Shown piece after piece: positions 54,861-63,936 of a stretch of DNA of 64,000 nt (positions are counted from its first letter, which is position 1; each line of letters starts with the position of its first letter). The position numbers were made by a program, and so were the translations under genes. Source of the stretch: Bizionia paragorgiae (lineage in GTDB: Bacteria; Bacteroidota; Bacteroidia; Flavobacteriales; Flavobacteriaceae); NCBI RefSeq assembly GCF_900107625.1, contig NZ_FNQK01000010.1, forward strand, positions 62,001 through 126,000. Direction: 5' to 3'. Below the pieces are notes generated by a model. The model was not told the origin of the DNA, did no database searches, and saw only the letters and a list, made by a program, of their open reading frames with translations.

Positions 54861-55298
54861 TTATTCATTAAGTAAAGCTTCCAAGGCATAATACAGCCTA
54901 TTTTGAGCATTATCTTGAGATCCAAAAATAGAGCGATTCAATACGCCATTGGCATCGATAAGCAGCCATTGTGGTGTACCTTCAGAGTCAAATTGATCGT
55001 ATATTTTATGGTACTCGTCGATATAAATTGGAAATGGCACTTCACCACTTGTAAAAATGGCTTTTATATTTTCTTTTGTCCCTTCTCGGTTTACAAAATC
55101 AGCATGTATACCTGCTACTTTAATACTAGGGTATTTTTGCTGAAACTCATAAGCTAATGGAATCGCTCGTCCCGTGCAACCTAAGCAATCATTATTATAA
55201 ATGATAAGTAGTAACACATGGCCTTTGTAAATCGACATAATATCGGTAGTACGTCCGTTTAAATCTTTAACTACTATTGAAGGAATTCTCGAATCCAT
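54861..55298 (-). CDS. TlpA-like redoxin
   Basis: 145 aa thioredoxin fold starting DSRIPSIVVKDLNGRTTDIMSIYKGH. The redox site is CLGC within IIYNNDCLGCTGRAIPL, and the cis-Pro segment EGTPQWLLIDANGV follows. There is no signal peptide, so it should be cytosolic. It resembles TlpA/ResA-like reductases that act on disulfides or peroxides. It precedes the MBL/rhodanese gene on the same strand but with a 296-nt gap. Confidence 0.8.
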   Translation of the reverse strand: MDSRIPSIVVKDLNGRTTDIMSIYKGHVLLLIIYNNDCLGCTGRAIPLAYEFQQKYPSIKVAGIHADFVNREGTKENIKAIFTSGEVPFPIYIDEYHKIYDQFDSEGTPQWLLIDANGVLNRSIFGSQDNAQNRLYYALEALLNE

Positions 55299-55594
55299 TA
55301 TATTATTTTTCTTGTATTATTTGTCCATGCTAAATTAATAACAAAATCTAGAATGACCATGTATTTATTTGAAGTCCCCTAAACATAAACCACTAGTGAA
55401 TTAATAAATTTGAAATCTCATTTTTGTGAATTGCTTTACTTTATATTAAGCCTTAGCAACACCGATTATAAACGTATTATAACACATTAAAACGGCCCTT
55501 TTATTTATAAAAATAGCAGACCGTTTATTTTAACCAGAACACCTAATCAGGATAGCATCCTGTCTGTTGATAATAAGCGTAAACTACCCACTAT
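55299..55594. other. Gap between redoxin and MBL/rhodanese genes
   Basis: 296 nt, AT-rich. It has a small hairpin CAGGAT-AGC-ATCCTG (55548-55562) without a T tract on either side and a looser AAACGG...CCGTTT pairing near 55490-55525. Nothing else recognised. Confidence 0.4.
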
Positions 55595-56923
55595 TTATTT
55601 AAACTTATTAATAGCATCACTTAAGTCATAAATATTTACCCCATTTAGTTTCTTCTGTAAAATACTACTCCCCGCAGCACTGCGATAACCACCAGCACAA
55701 TGCACAACAATAGGCTTATTGGTTGGAATGGTATCAGCCGTATGACGTAGGTTGTTTAAAGGGTGAGCAAGTGCCTGATCAAAATAGTGCTCGTTTTCTA
55801 TTTCACTCGTATTCCGAATATCAACAATTGTATACAGTTCTTTATTATTTTTAAAATGATCTATATCTAAAATCGGTGTTGTTTCTAAATTAATATTATC
55901 CAAAGTAATAACGGCTTTTAGTTGCTTTTCGTAGCCTATTTTTGAAACCCTATGTAGTAATTCCTCTTTATTCTTTTCATGGTCGATAACTAATGTAAAC
56001 GGTTCTTTTGGTTCTATAATCGCGCCCAACCAGGTTTCAAACTTGGCGTCTTTAGACAGGCCTTGAATATTAATACTACCTTTTAAATGACCTTTTTTAA
56101 AATCTGCTTCATTGCGAACATCGACAATAATTCCATCGGTTGCTGTCTTGTTTTTAAAAGGAACACTAGCAATTGCAGGCTCTAAATTATCGGCTCCCTT
56201 TTTGTTGATATCTACATTAAATCCAAAATAAGAAGGTATAAATGGTTGTCCGTCGAGCAAAGTAGCCATAAACTCTTCCTTAGATTGTTTTTTAAAGGCC
56301 CAATTTCCAAGGCGTTCATTTCCTAAAGTACTACTATTGGCATCACTAAGATTCTTTCCACAAAGAGAGCCAGCCCCGTGAGCTGGGTAAACTACGGCAT
56401 GATCGGGAATCTCATTAAATTTTGTCGTCATCGTGTGGTACATCATTTCGGCTAATGCTTCACGTTTGGCTTTTGTATTTCCGACATTCTCCCGTAAATC
56501 AGGTCGTCCTACATCACCTATAAATAAGGTGTCGCCAGTAAACAAAGCGATATCATCATCAGCCTGAGCCATAATCGTAATACTATCTGGAGAGTGTCCT
56601 GGAGTATTTATAGCCGTTAAGCTAATCGCTCCAATGGTAAGGCGATCACCATCATCGAATGCGGTATGCTTATAATCGGCACCCAATTTTGCACTATTAT
56701 AAATAGTAGCTCCCGTTTCTTTATGAATTTGTAAATGCGAACTCACAAAATCTGCATGCGGATGCGTTTCTATAACCGCCTTTATCTTAGCACTGTAAGC
56801 TTCTGCAAAAGCGTAGTATTCTTTTGGATTGCGTTCTGGATCTATAATTGCCATTTCACCATTGCTAACAATAGCATAAGAGTAGTGGGCTAGGGGCTTG
56901 TATTCGAATTGTTTTATTTTCAT
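55595..56923 (-). CDS. Persulfide-dioxygenase-like MBL protein with two rhodanese domains
   Basis: 442 aa. The MBL half (about 1-215) has ETHPHADFVSSH: H54, H56, D58, then H110 (TPGH) and D131 (GDTLF), giving the H-H-D mono-iron set of ETHE1-type persulfide dioxygenases. The first rhodanese domain (about 265-350) has LVIDHE where the active Cys should be, so it is catalytically silent. The second (about 355-442) has an active Cys in VHCAGGYRSAAG. Likely role: oxidation of glutathione persulfide or sulfane sulfur to sulfite, with the partner exporter TauE next to it. Confidence 0.86.
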   Translation of the reverse strand: MKIKQFEYKPLAHYSYAIVSNGEMAIIDPERNPKEYYAFAEAYSAKIKAVIETHPHADFVSSHLQIHKETGATIYNSAKLGADYKHTAFDDGDRLTIGAISLTAINTPGHSPDSITIMAQADDDIALFTGDTLFIGDVGRPDLRENVGNTKAKREALAEMMYHTMTTKFNEIPDHAVVYPAHGAGSLCGKNLSDANSSTLGNERLGNWAFKKQSKEEFMATLLDGQPFIPSYFGFNVDINKKGADNLEPAIASVPFKNKTATDGIIVDVRNEADFKKGHLKGSINIQGLSKDAKFETWLGAIIEPKEPFTLVIDHEKNKEELLHRVSKIGYEKQLKAVITLDNINLETTPILDIDHFKNNKELYTIVDIRNTSEIENEHYFDQALAHPLNNLRHTADTIPTNKPIVVHCAGGYRSAAGSSILQKKLNGVNIYDLSDAINKFK

Positions 56924-57162
56924 TGTAAGTATACGTTTAAATTAATAGATATTGTTTAGGGTTACTATAATAACCTTATGATTATAGTCACTAATTTTTA
57001 ATCATTTTTAAAAGTTATGAAATTACAAGTAAAACACCTGATGTTTAACAGGATATGTTAAAATTAAGAGCGCTGATTAATGAAAACCAAAGTTTAAACA
57101 TTAATGCCTTGAAAATTGAGTATAAAATAGCTTTGCCGTATCCCTATAATACAAGGGGAGTG

Positions 57163-57975
57163 TTAGTGTTTAACAAAGAATTCCATATAAAAAATAAACA
57201 CTGCCATAACGAGAATAAAATATCCAAAACCCTTTTTTAGTTTATTGCCATCAATAAAATTACTTAAATAACTTCCTATAAAAATCCCTGCGAAAGACAA
57301 GCTAGTAAAAGCAGCAAGAAACATCCAATCAATTTCCATAGTTAAGGCATCACCCATAAAGAAACCTAATAAGGATTTAAAGGCTATAATAACTAATGAG
57401 GTCCCAATAGCGATTTTCATTTGTACATTGGCAAATAAAACCAAAGCAGGAATAATTAAAAATCCACCACCAGCACCAATAAAACCTGTAATCCCACCTA
57501 CGACAAGACCTTCAGCTAAAATTAAAGGATAATTATATGTAACAGCGCTTTGGTCTTTTATGGTAGTCTCTCGGCGTCCCCTTAACATTGAAATAGCTGC
57601 AGGCACCATTAAAACAGCAAACAAGCCAAACATGATCATGCGACGTGTAAAAGCAAAGTTATTAAGTGTGAAAATAACCTCTGGTAACGCTGGTATCACA
57701 TAATACCGCACCAAGGTAACTCCGATAATAGAAGGAATCCCAAACACGAGCGCCGTTCTCCAATCGACATAACCTTTTAGGTGTTGTTTAATACCTCCAA
57801 CTAGGGCGCTTGCTCCCACAATAAACAAGGAATAAGCCGTAGCAATTTTTTCATCTACCGAAAATAAATAAGCAAGAACGGGAACAGCCAATATAGAACC
57901 GCCACCACCAATTAAACCAAGTACGATGCCAATAATCAAGGCACTTAAATAACCAAAAATTTCTAATAATGCCAT
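57163..57975 (-). CDS. TauE/SafE-family sulfite/anion exporter
   Basis: 270 aa from ATG 57975; the longer frame to 58011 adds MLYFRIKLQEVL and is not needed. Eight or so helices; two family repeats each with a glycine-rich motif: LIGGGGSILAVPVLAYLF and GFIGAGGGFLIIPALVLFA. Family members export sulfite or other sulfonates. The gene lies upstream of the persulfide-dioxygenase-like gene on the same strand, so sulfite produced there could be exported here. Confidence 0.87.
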   Translation of the reverse strand: MALLEIFGYLSALIIGIVLGLIGGGGSILAVPVLAYLFSVDEKIATAYSLFIVGASALVGGIKQHLKGYVDWRTALVFGIPSIIGVTLVRYYVIPALPEVIFTLNNFAFTRRMIMFGLFAVLMVPAAISMLRGRRETTIKDQSAVTYNYPLILAEGLVVGGITGFIGAGGGFLIIPALVLFANVQMKIAIGTSLVIIAFKSLLGFFMGDALTMEIDWMFLAAFTSLSFAGIFIGSYLSNFIDGNKLKKGFGYFILVMAVFIFYMEFFVKH

Positions 57976-58396
57976 AAGGACTTCTTGTAATTTAATTCGA
58001 AAGTATAGCATTTATTAAGACTTTAAAGTAACATAGGTTACAAATACTAATCAGCTGTGCGCTTTTAAACTTACTATTTCATTTAATCCTAGTCATAGAA
58101 TAACAGTATCAATACAAGCTAATAACTATCATTACTCAAGGGTCTAGTCTGTTAAAGACGTTCATATAACACAGTAAACAGGCTTGGAAAAAGTACCCAC
58201 AAAGTAAGTCTATCGAAATAATGCTATTACTTATACTAAGGTTAAAACTGAGTTGGCAATTTTTAACATTCTAAACCCTTAAATTTGCAGATAGCATTAA
58301 ATCGAAAAAAAGCTGAGCTGTTGTACACATTTAAAAGGGGCTTTAACTTGAAGTTCCACTCAGTAATTCACCTAAATAAATAATGGAATATATCTT
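57976..58396. other. Divergent intergenic region with a -7 box
   Basis: 421 nt between the divergent TauE and LLM genes. The clear signal is the box TAAATTTG at 58280-58287; a long leader of about 100 nt would follow. Most of the rest is AT-rich without recognisable RNA or repeats. Confidence 0.4.
58280..58287 (+). promoter_or_regulatory. Probable LLM oxidoreductase promoter, -7 box
   Basis: TAAATTTG matches TAnnTTTG. A TTG lies 24 nt upstream, slightly beyond the usual spacer. Confidence 0.45.
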
Positions 58397-59404
58397 ATGA
58401 AAGCAAAACCTACTTCATTTTCAGTATTAGACCTTGTTTTGGTATCTGAGGGGCATACTTTAAAAGAAACTTTTAAAAACGCATTAGAATTAGCACAACA
58501 TATCGAAACATTTGGTTACACTAGGTATTGGTTAGCAGAGCATCATAATTCACCTGCTATTGGAAGTAGCGCAACCTCGATTCTAATTGGGTACGTAGCT
58601 GGGGGCACTAATAGCTTACGCATTGGATCTGGCGGCATAATGCTTCCTAATCACTCGCCATTAATAATAGCGGAGCAATTTGGCTCCCTAGCATCACTTT
58701 ATCCCAATCGTATTGATTTAGGCTTAGGGCGTGCGCCTGGTACAGACCGTGAAACTGCGCAAGCTATACGTTCAGATTTTATGCAAGCGGCACATAGCTT
58801 TCCCGCAGAATTAGAAACTTTAGAAACCTATTTTTCAACTAAAAATGCACAGGCAAAAGTCCGCGCCACAGTAGCAGAAGGCGTAGAAGTTCCTCTGTAT
58901 ATATTAGGATCGAGTACTGACAGTGCGCATTTAGCAGCTAAAAAAGGACTTCCGTATGCTTTTGCTAGTCATTTTGCTACAACACATTTAGAAGAGGCCA
59001 TGGCTATTTACCGCAACACGTTTAAACCATCTAAGGTTTTAAACGCACCGTATGTGATGGCTGGGGTTAATATCATTATTGCAGATACCGACGAAGAAGC
59101 ACAACGGTTATCGACGTCTTTAATACGTATGATTGTCGGTATATTTACGGGGAAACGCGACTACATTCAACCTCCAGTCGCTATGAATGAAGAGTATAAA
59201 GAAATTTTACAGCACCCTCAAGTTCACCAGATGCTTAAGTATTCATTTATTGGTAGTAAGGCTACGGTTAAAGCTCAAGTTAAAGCGTTTATAGATAGTA
59301 CTCAAGCCAATGAGCTTATAGCGGTAACCAATATTTATAATATTAAGGATAGAATACGATCTTACGAATTATTCGCAGAGATCATGAAAGAATTAAATGA
59401 ATAA
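58397..59404 (+). CDS. LLM-class flavin-dependent oxidoreductase
   Basis: 335 aa luciferase-like TIM barrel. Typical blocks are YTRYWLAEHHN, GSGGIMLPNHSPLIIAEQFGSLASLYPNRIDLGLGRAPGTD and PLYILGSSTDSAHLAAKKGLPYAFASHF. The LLM group uses FMN or F420; most Bacteroidetes homologues are FMN monooxygenases of unknown substrate. It precedes a DEAD-box helicase by 48 nt. Confidence 0.9.
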   Translation: MKAKPTSFSVLDLVLVSEGHTLKETFKNALELAQHIETFGYTRYWLAEHHNSPAIGSSATSILIGYVAGGTNSLRIGSGGIMLPNHSPLIIAEQFGSLASLYPNRIDLGLGRAPGTDRETAQAIRSDFMQAAHSFPAELETLETYFSTKNAQAKVRATVAEGVEVPLYILGSSTDSAHLAAKKGLPYAFASHFATTHLEEAMAIYRNTFKPSKVLNAPYVMAGVNIIIADTDEEAQRLSTSLIRMIVGIFTGKRDYIQPPVAMNEEYKEILQHPQVHQMLKYSFIGSKATVKAQVKAFIDSTQANELIAVTNIYNIKDRIRSYELFAEIMKELNE

Positions 59405-59428
59405 TCTTATTACCAATCAAAGTGTGAT

Positions 59429-59436
59429 TATCTTTG
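59429..59436 (+). promoter_or_regulatory. Probable promoter of the 59453 helicase, -7 box
   Basis: TATCTTTG, exact TAnnTTTG, 16 nt before the ATG; no TTG at the -33 position. Confidence 0.45.
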
Positions 59437-59452
59437 TTAAAAAATTTATTTT

Positions 59453-60793
59453 ATGTTAAAACAGTTTTCAGAATTAGGATTAGAAAGTCAATTACAACAA
59501 AGTTTAACCGATTTACAAATCGTTGAACCTACGGAAGTACAAGAAAAGACGATTCCTATAATTCTAAACAAAAAAGAAGATGTCGTTGTTTTAGCAAAGA
59601 CAGGTACTGGTAAAACAGCTGCTTTCGGATTGCCTTTATTGCAATTAATTGATACCAAAAACTCTAGCATTCAAGCTCTAATTTTAGCACCAACACGAGA
59701 ATTAGGTCAACAAATTTCTTCAAACTTAGAATCCTTTGCAAAGTACCTTCCAGAGGTGTCTATTGCTTCAGTGTTTGGAGGTACTCCTATAAAACAACAA
59801 ATAGAGCGTTTAAAAAACCCAACACATATTGTTGTAGCAACACCTGGGCGATTGGTTGACTTAGTAACAAGAGGGGACATCGATATAAAAACCATAGCCT
59901 ACTTTATTCTTGATGAAGCCGATGAAATGGTTAGCGCTTTAAAAGAGGAGGTGGACACGATAATAAAAAGTATTCCTAAGACTAGGAGAACCTTATTATT
60001 TACCGCAACCATGCCTGGCACGATAAAACAGCTGGTGCAAAACTATATGTCTAAGCACGTTATTCATATAGACACCGATATGGCAACTGTTGGTCATCAA
60101 GGAATCGATCACCAGTACGTTGTTGTTGAACCTATTGAAAAACTAGACGTGTTACTTCATTTTTTAAACACTAGGGAAGGAGAGCGTGGTATAATATTTT
60201 GTAAAACGAAGGCTGCCGTTAATAAACTAGCCAAAAATTTAGCTATAAACAAATTCTCTTCGGGAGCACTTCACGGTAGTTTATCACAAGGTATTCGCGA
60301 TCGCATTATGGGGCAGTTTCGCGAAGGTTTTATTGACATATTGGTTGCAACCGATTTAGCGGCGCGAGGTATTGATGTTAAAGATTTATCGTATGTTATA
60401 AACTATCATTTACCTGACACTTATGATGCGTATGTGCATAGAAGCGGCCGTACAGCTAGAGCAGGAGCAAAGGGGCTTTCCTTAACGATTTTGCAGCAAG
60501 AAGAGGTGGATGATATTGCCGATTTCGAACAAGAGTTGGGGATTACCTTTAAAAAACATGAAAAAGCAGATGCTCAAAGTATTGAAGAAAACAATGCGTT
60601 AATCTGGGCAAAAAAAATATTTAAAACTAAGCCTAACCGAGAGGTTTCAGAAGATTTTAAAGCAAAAATAAAAACAATCTTCCATCATTTAACAAAAGAA
60701 GAGTTAGTTGATAAGGTACTTGCTAATTATATAGCACAAACCAATTCGGATAACCTTAAAGTACATTCTGAAAAACCTAAGAAAAAGAAATAA
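59453..60793 (+). CDS. DEAD-box RNA helicase
   Basis: 446 aa. Motifs: Q in TEVQEKTIP, I AKTGTGKT, Ia APTRELGQQ, Ib TPGR, II DEAD (DEADEM), III SAT variant TAT, V ATDLAARGID, VI HRSGRTARAG. The C-terminal extension is short and basic (KPKKKK end) rather than a DbpA-type domain. It is the general RhlE/DeaD type that remodels RNA, often in ribosome assembly or cold response. An intrinsic terminator follows. Confidence 0.92.
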   Translation: MLKQFSELGLESQLQQSLTDLQIVEPTEVQEKTIPIILNKKEDVVVLAKTGTGKTAAFGLPLLQLIDTKNSSIQALILAPTRELGQQISSNLESFAKYLPEVSIASVFGGTPIKQQIERLKNPTHIVVATPGRLVDLVTRGDIDIKTIAYFILDEADEMVSALKEEVDTIIKSIPKTRRTLLFTATMPGTIKQLVQNYMSKHVIHIDTDMATVGHQGIDHQYVVVEPIEKLDVLLHFLNTREGERGIIFCKTKAAVNKLAKNLAINKFSSGALHGSLSQGIRDRIMGQFREGFIDILVATDLAARGIDVKDLSYVINYHLPDTYDAYVHRSGRTARAGAKGLSLTILQQEEVDDIADFEQELGITFKKHEKADAQSIEENNALIWAKKIFKTKPNREVSEDFKAKIKTIFHHLTKEELVDKVLANYIAQTNSDNLKVHSEKPKKKK

Positions 60794-60813
60794 AGCTATA
60801 GATAATACAGCAT

Positions 60814-60848
60814 AAAAAGAGGATGGTCATAAGGTTATCCTCTTTTTT
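60814..60848. terminator. Bidirectional terminator
   Basis: AAAAAGAGGAT/ATCCTCTTTTT (60814-60824 with 60837-60847) with T tract; it lies between the helicase and a convergent gene. Confidence 0.85.
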
Positions 60849-60862
60849 ATTGACTATTAGTT

Positions 60863-61579
60863 TTACAACGCTCTTTTGATGTTGTAAACTTGAGCTTCAA
60901 CAATAAATTTCATAAAAAGGTATACCCATAATATATGACAAATTACAATTAAGACGGTAAATGTTCTGTTGTAATAAAAGAATTCGTTTATGGGTGATAG
61001 GGCCATTTGAAAAATATTAAAGACTCCAGAAGCTAATAAAATAACGCCATTAACATACCTATCATTAATATAAATTAGTGCTAGGATCCCACTAAACACA
61101 CCAAGACTCACAAAAGCTATAATAGTATAACTTATCATTTCACTAGGGATACTGCTAGAAAGTAAATTGATAACAGCATACGAAACGTAAACCACCAATA
61201 AAGCCGCAATTAATACAGGAATTGACACGATGGACTTAAGCACACTCTTTATAAGATACTTCTTTAAAACATAAGTAAAACTTAGTAAGTTTAACGCCGT
61301 AAATGACGCAATCCAAACAAAGTGTTTTTCAAAATCTTGGAAAATTAAAATATCGGTGATAAAAATCAATGACATACCAAAAACAAAAAACGGACTTATT
61401 TTGGACTTGGTCTTTCTAAGATAAATAATAAGTATGATTAATATAACTGGAGGTACAAAATAGACTAATTTGCTTTTATCTAAAAATAAGCTCGCAATTA
61501 CTACTGTCACGCATGACATTATAAATAAAAGGGTAATAAACTTTGTTTTATTTAATTCAGTATAAGCAGTTTTAATCAC
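60863..61579 (-). CDS. Uncharacterised multi-TM protein (possibly YhhN-like)
   Basis: 238 aa, almost entirely hydrophobic, with seven or eight helices (for example 15-33, 38-54, 65-80, 88-105, 115-137, 146-168, 176-193 and 205-228). The length and helix count resemble the YhhN/lysoplasmalogenase family, but I cannot see that family's acidic motifs clearly. It stands alone between terminators. Confidence 0.6.
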   Translation of the reverse strand: MIKTAYTELNKTKFITLLFIMSCVTVVIASLFLDKSKLVYFVPPVILIILIIYLRKTKSKISPFFVFGMSLIFITDILIFQDFEKHFVWIASFTALNLLSFTYVLKKYLIKSVLKSIVSIPVLIAALLVVYVSYAVINLLSSSIPSEMISYTIIAFVSLGVFSGILALIYINDRYVNGVILLASGVFNIFQMALSPINEFFYYNRTFTVLIVICHILWVYLFMKFIVEAQVYNIKRAL

Positions 61580-61922
61580 TGAAGGCTATTTAGAAGTTGG
61601 AGGGGATAAGTTACAACAATTACAATTAACATTATTTATTTAACTTTTTTATTAATACAACAGACTGTATCTACACCTTTTTAGGTAGTCATCAAGTCCC
61701 TAGAGAAAAACTTCTTATAAAATTCTAATAAATACAGACCTTAAAATAAATAGTCCAAAGGCTTGAGTAAGCAGCCACAGCGTGGGAAAGTAGCACCTTT
61801 TATTAGCAAAGTAATAAAGCGTTTTTACACATTTTTTAAAATTTATTATAAAATCGTAGTGTTTATTAATAAATTGGCATTACCTTTGCACTCAGATTAT
61901 CAAATTATTAATTACAATTATT
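61580..61922. other. Region upstream of the cold-shock gene
   Basis: 343 nt between divergent genes. The only clear signal is the promoter box at 61881-61888, which gives a leader of about 28 nt. A long CspA-type structured leader as in E. coli is therefore not indicated. Confidence 0.45.
61881..61888 (+). promoter_or_regulatory. Probable cold-shock gene promoter, -7 box
   Basis: TACCTTTG matches TAnnTTTG and lies 35 nt before the ATG. A TTG is nearby (61874) but too close to be the -33 element. Confidence 0.5.
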
Positions 61923-62114
61923 ATGAGTAAAGGAACAGTAAAATTTTTCAACGACACTAAAGGGTTCGGATTTATCACTGAAGAAGGTGTAGACAAAGAT
62001 CATTTTGTACACATTTCAGGATTAATCGACGAAATCCGTGAGGGTGACGAGGTTGAATTTGATTTACAAGAAGGAAACAAAGGATTAAATGCAGTTAACG
62101 TAAAAGTTATCTAA
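61923..62114 (+). CDS. Cold-shock-domain protein
   Basis: 63 aa CSD protein. RNP1-like KGFGFI and RNP2-like HFVHIS are present, and GTVKFFNDTKGFGFITEEG is the family start. It is an RNA chaperone binding single-stranded nucleic acid. It is monocistronic, with its own promoter box and a strong terminator. Confidence 0.95.
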   Translation: MSKGTVKFFNDTKGFGFITEEGVDKDHFVHISGLIDEIREGDEVEFDLQEGNKGLNAVNVKVI

Positions 62115-62133
62115 TATATATTTTAAGTTTTTT

Positions 62134-62165
62134 AAAAAGCCTATCAAACTATTGATAGGCTTTTT
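62134..62165 (+). terminator. Terminator after the cold-shock gene
   Basis: 14-bp stem AAAAAGCCTATCAA/TTGATAGGCTTTTT with an ACTA loop and T tract. Confidence 0.9.
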
Positions 62166-62285
62166 TGTGCGCAAAATTCTAGCTTTACTTAAACCTATTT
62201 GGACTTAGATTGATTAGAATAAATCTGCTATATTCGTACATTACAATTCAAATGATTTATATTATTTATAAAAACACGATATAAA

Positions 62286-62756
62286 ATGAGCAAAGAGAAA
62301 TTTATGCAGGAAGCTGTTAATGCAGCTTTAGAAGGAATGAATAATAATGAAGGCGGACCATTTGGTTGCGTCATAGTAAAAGATGGTAAAATTGTTGGTA
62401 GAGGTAATAATAGAGTGACATCCACTAACGACCCTACCGCGCATGCGGAAGTAAACGCTATTAGAGATGCTTGTAAAAATTTAAACTCCTTCCAATTAGA
62501 AGGGTGTGAAATTTACACTTCTTGCGAACCTTGCCCTATGTGTTTAGGTGCCATTTATTGGGCCCGTCCAGACAAAGTGTATTACGGATGCAATCAAGTT
62601 GATGCTGCCAACATAGGATTTGATGACGAATTTATTTACAAAGAAATTCCTCTACCTTATGAAAAAAGAAGTATTCCTTTTGAGCAGCTTGCCCACAATG
62701 TGGCCTTAGTACCATTTCAGGAATGGACAAAGAAAGAAGATAAAACAGAATATTAA
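62286..62756 (+). CDS. guaD: Guanine deaminase-type nucleoside deaminase
   Basis: 156 aa cytidine-deaminase-fold enzyme. Zinc motifs are HAEVNAIR (with catalytic Glu) and SCEPCPMCLGAIYWARPDKVYYG. The C-terminal AANIGFDDEFIYKEI and end in the SIPFEQL region match the Bacillus GuaD type rather than TadA. It would convert guanine to xanthine. Terminators flank it, so it is transcribed alone. Confidence 0.85.
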   Translation: MSKEKFMQEAVNAALEGMNNNEGGPFGCVIVKDGKIVGRGNNRVTSTNDPTAHAEVNAIRDACKNLNSFQLEGCEIYTSCEPCPMCLGAIYWARPDKVYYGCNQVDAANIGFDDEFIYKEIPLPYEKRSIPFEQLAHNVALVPFQEWTKKEDKTEY

Positions 62757-62780
62757 AGATTTACTTTCTAAACAAATTAA

Positions 62781-62819
62781 AAATCTCAGGTAACGCTATT
62801 ATCTGAGATTTTTTTTATG
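62781..62819. terminator. Bidirectional terminator
   Basis: AAATCTCAG/CTGAGATTT (62781-62789 with 62803-62811) plus eight T; lies between convergent genes and overlaps the end of the permease gene by a few bases. Confidence 0.85.
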
Positions 62820-63936
62820 TTGTCTTTTTATAACTCCATACCGCTAAGCCATTCATAATTACAGCATAAAGCAATGTTTTTGATAACTGCGGAAGTATAT
62901 CCATAAATCCAGAACCTTTCAACATCACCATTCGCATCACTTCTACAAAATATTTAATTGGGTTAAACTCTGTAAGCATCTGAGCCCATTCTGGCATGCT
63001 TTCAATGGGTGTGAATAAACCACTCATTAAAATGAAAATCACGGTAAAAAACCAAGCGATAAACATAGCTTGTTGTTGTGTGTCTGTAAAATTGGAGATA
63101 AACAAGCCTATTCCTAAAATCACCAATATATAAATAGAAGTGTATAGATACATAAGTGGTAAACTACCTAGCATAGGAACATCAAAAATGAGTTTAGCAA
63201 TAATTAAACCTATACTTAACAAGCCCATTCCTATTAACCAAAACGGGAATAATTTACCAATGATAAATTGACTTTTCTTAATTGGTGTCACGTTGATTTG
63301 CTCTAAAGTCCCGATTTCTTTTTCTCGAACAATGTTCATTCCTGATAAAAACAACGTAATCATAGTGACTAGTAAAACCAATATTCCTGGCACCATAAAC
63401 GTTTTATAGTTTAGCGTTTCGTTGTACCAGAATAAAGGAATGGTTTCTATGGTTATAGGCTGAATTTGTTTATCTGACACTTGAAACAAGTCAGTTTTTA
63501 AATTGTTATTAAACCGCTGAATGATTTGCGTCACATACACATTTTCAACTCCAGCAGCTGCACCATCAATCGCATTTATTGTCACTCCTAAACTATTGTG
63601 TTTCTCTTTTTGTAAATCGCGTTCAAAATACTGTGGTATTTCTAAAACAACATCTACTTCCCCTTGTAGCATAGCAGAACTTGCTAGTACTTCCGAAGGA
63701 AAATCTGCTAACACATTAAAATAAGTAGATGCCTTAAATTGTGCTATTAAGGCTCTTGATGTTGACGTGTGGTCGTTATCAATATACCCGAATCTGATAT
63801 TTTTAACTTCAAAAGTCGCTGCGTTAGATAAAATAACAAGTTGGAGTAGTGGTAACACAAAAATGATAGGTAGCATGCCCTTATTTCTAAAGATCTGCTT
63901 AAACTCTTTTTGTATGATATAAAATATTGTTTTCAT
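62815..63936 (-). CDS. ABC-2-type permease (YhhJ-like)
   Basis: 373 aa. N-terminal KEFKQIFRNKGMLPIIFVLPLLQLVIL, a large extracytoplasmic domain, then five C-terminal helices starting at FMVPGILVLLVTMITLFLSGMNIVREKEIGTLEQINVTPI. This is the DrrB/YhhJ family that pairs with an ATPase and often an HlyD-like periplasmic adaptor to export compounds. It overlaps the upstream permease end by TAATG. Substrate unknown; ATPase genes should lie beyond the window. Confidence 0.88.
   Translation of the reverse strand: MKTIFYIIQKEFKQIFRNKGMLPIIFVLPLLQLVILSNAATFEVKNIRFGYIDNDHTSTSRALIAQFKASTYFNVLADFPSEVLASSAMLQGEVDVVLEIPQYFERDLQKEKHNSLGVTINAIDGAAAGVENVYVTQIIQRFNNNLKTDLFQVSDKQIQPITIETIPLFWYNETLNYKTFMVPGILVLLVTMITLFLSGMNIVREKEIGTLEQINVTPIKKSQFIIGKLFPFWLIGMGLLSIGLIIAKLIFDVPMLGSLPLMYLYTSIYILVILGIGLFISNFTDTQQQAMFIAWFFTVIFILMSGLFTPIESMPEWAQMLTEFNPIKYFVEVMRMVMLKGSGFMDILPQLSKTLLYAVIMNGLAVWSYKKTT

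Noticed and set aside
57055-57240. 61-codon plus-strand frame next to the MBL/rhodanese gene
   Set aside because: Overlaps the end of the TauE gene on the other strand, has no protein-like pattern, and lacks a recognisable promoter or family.
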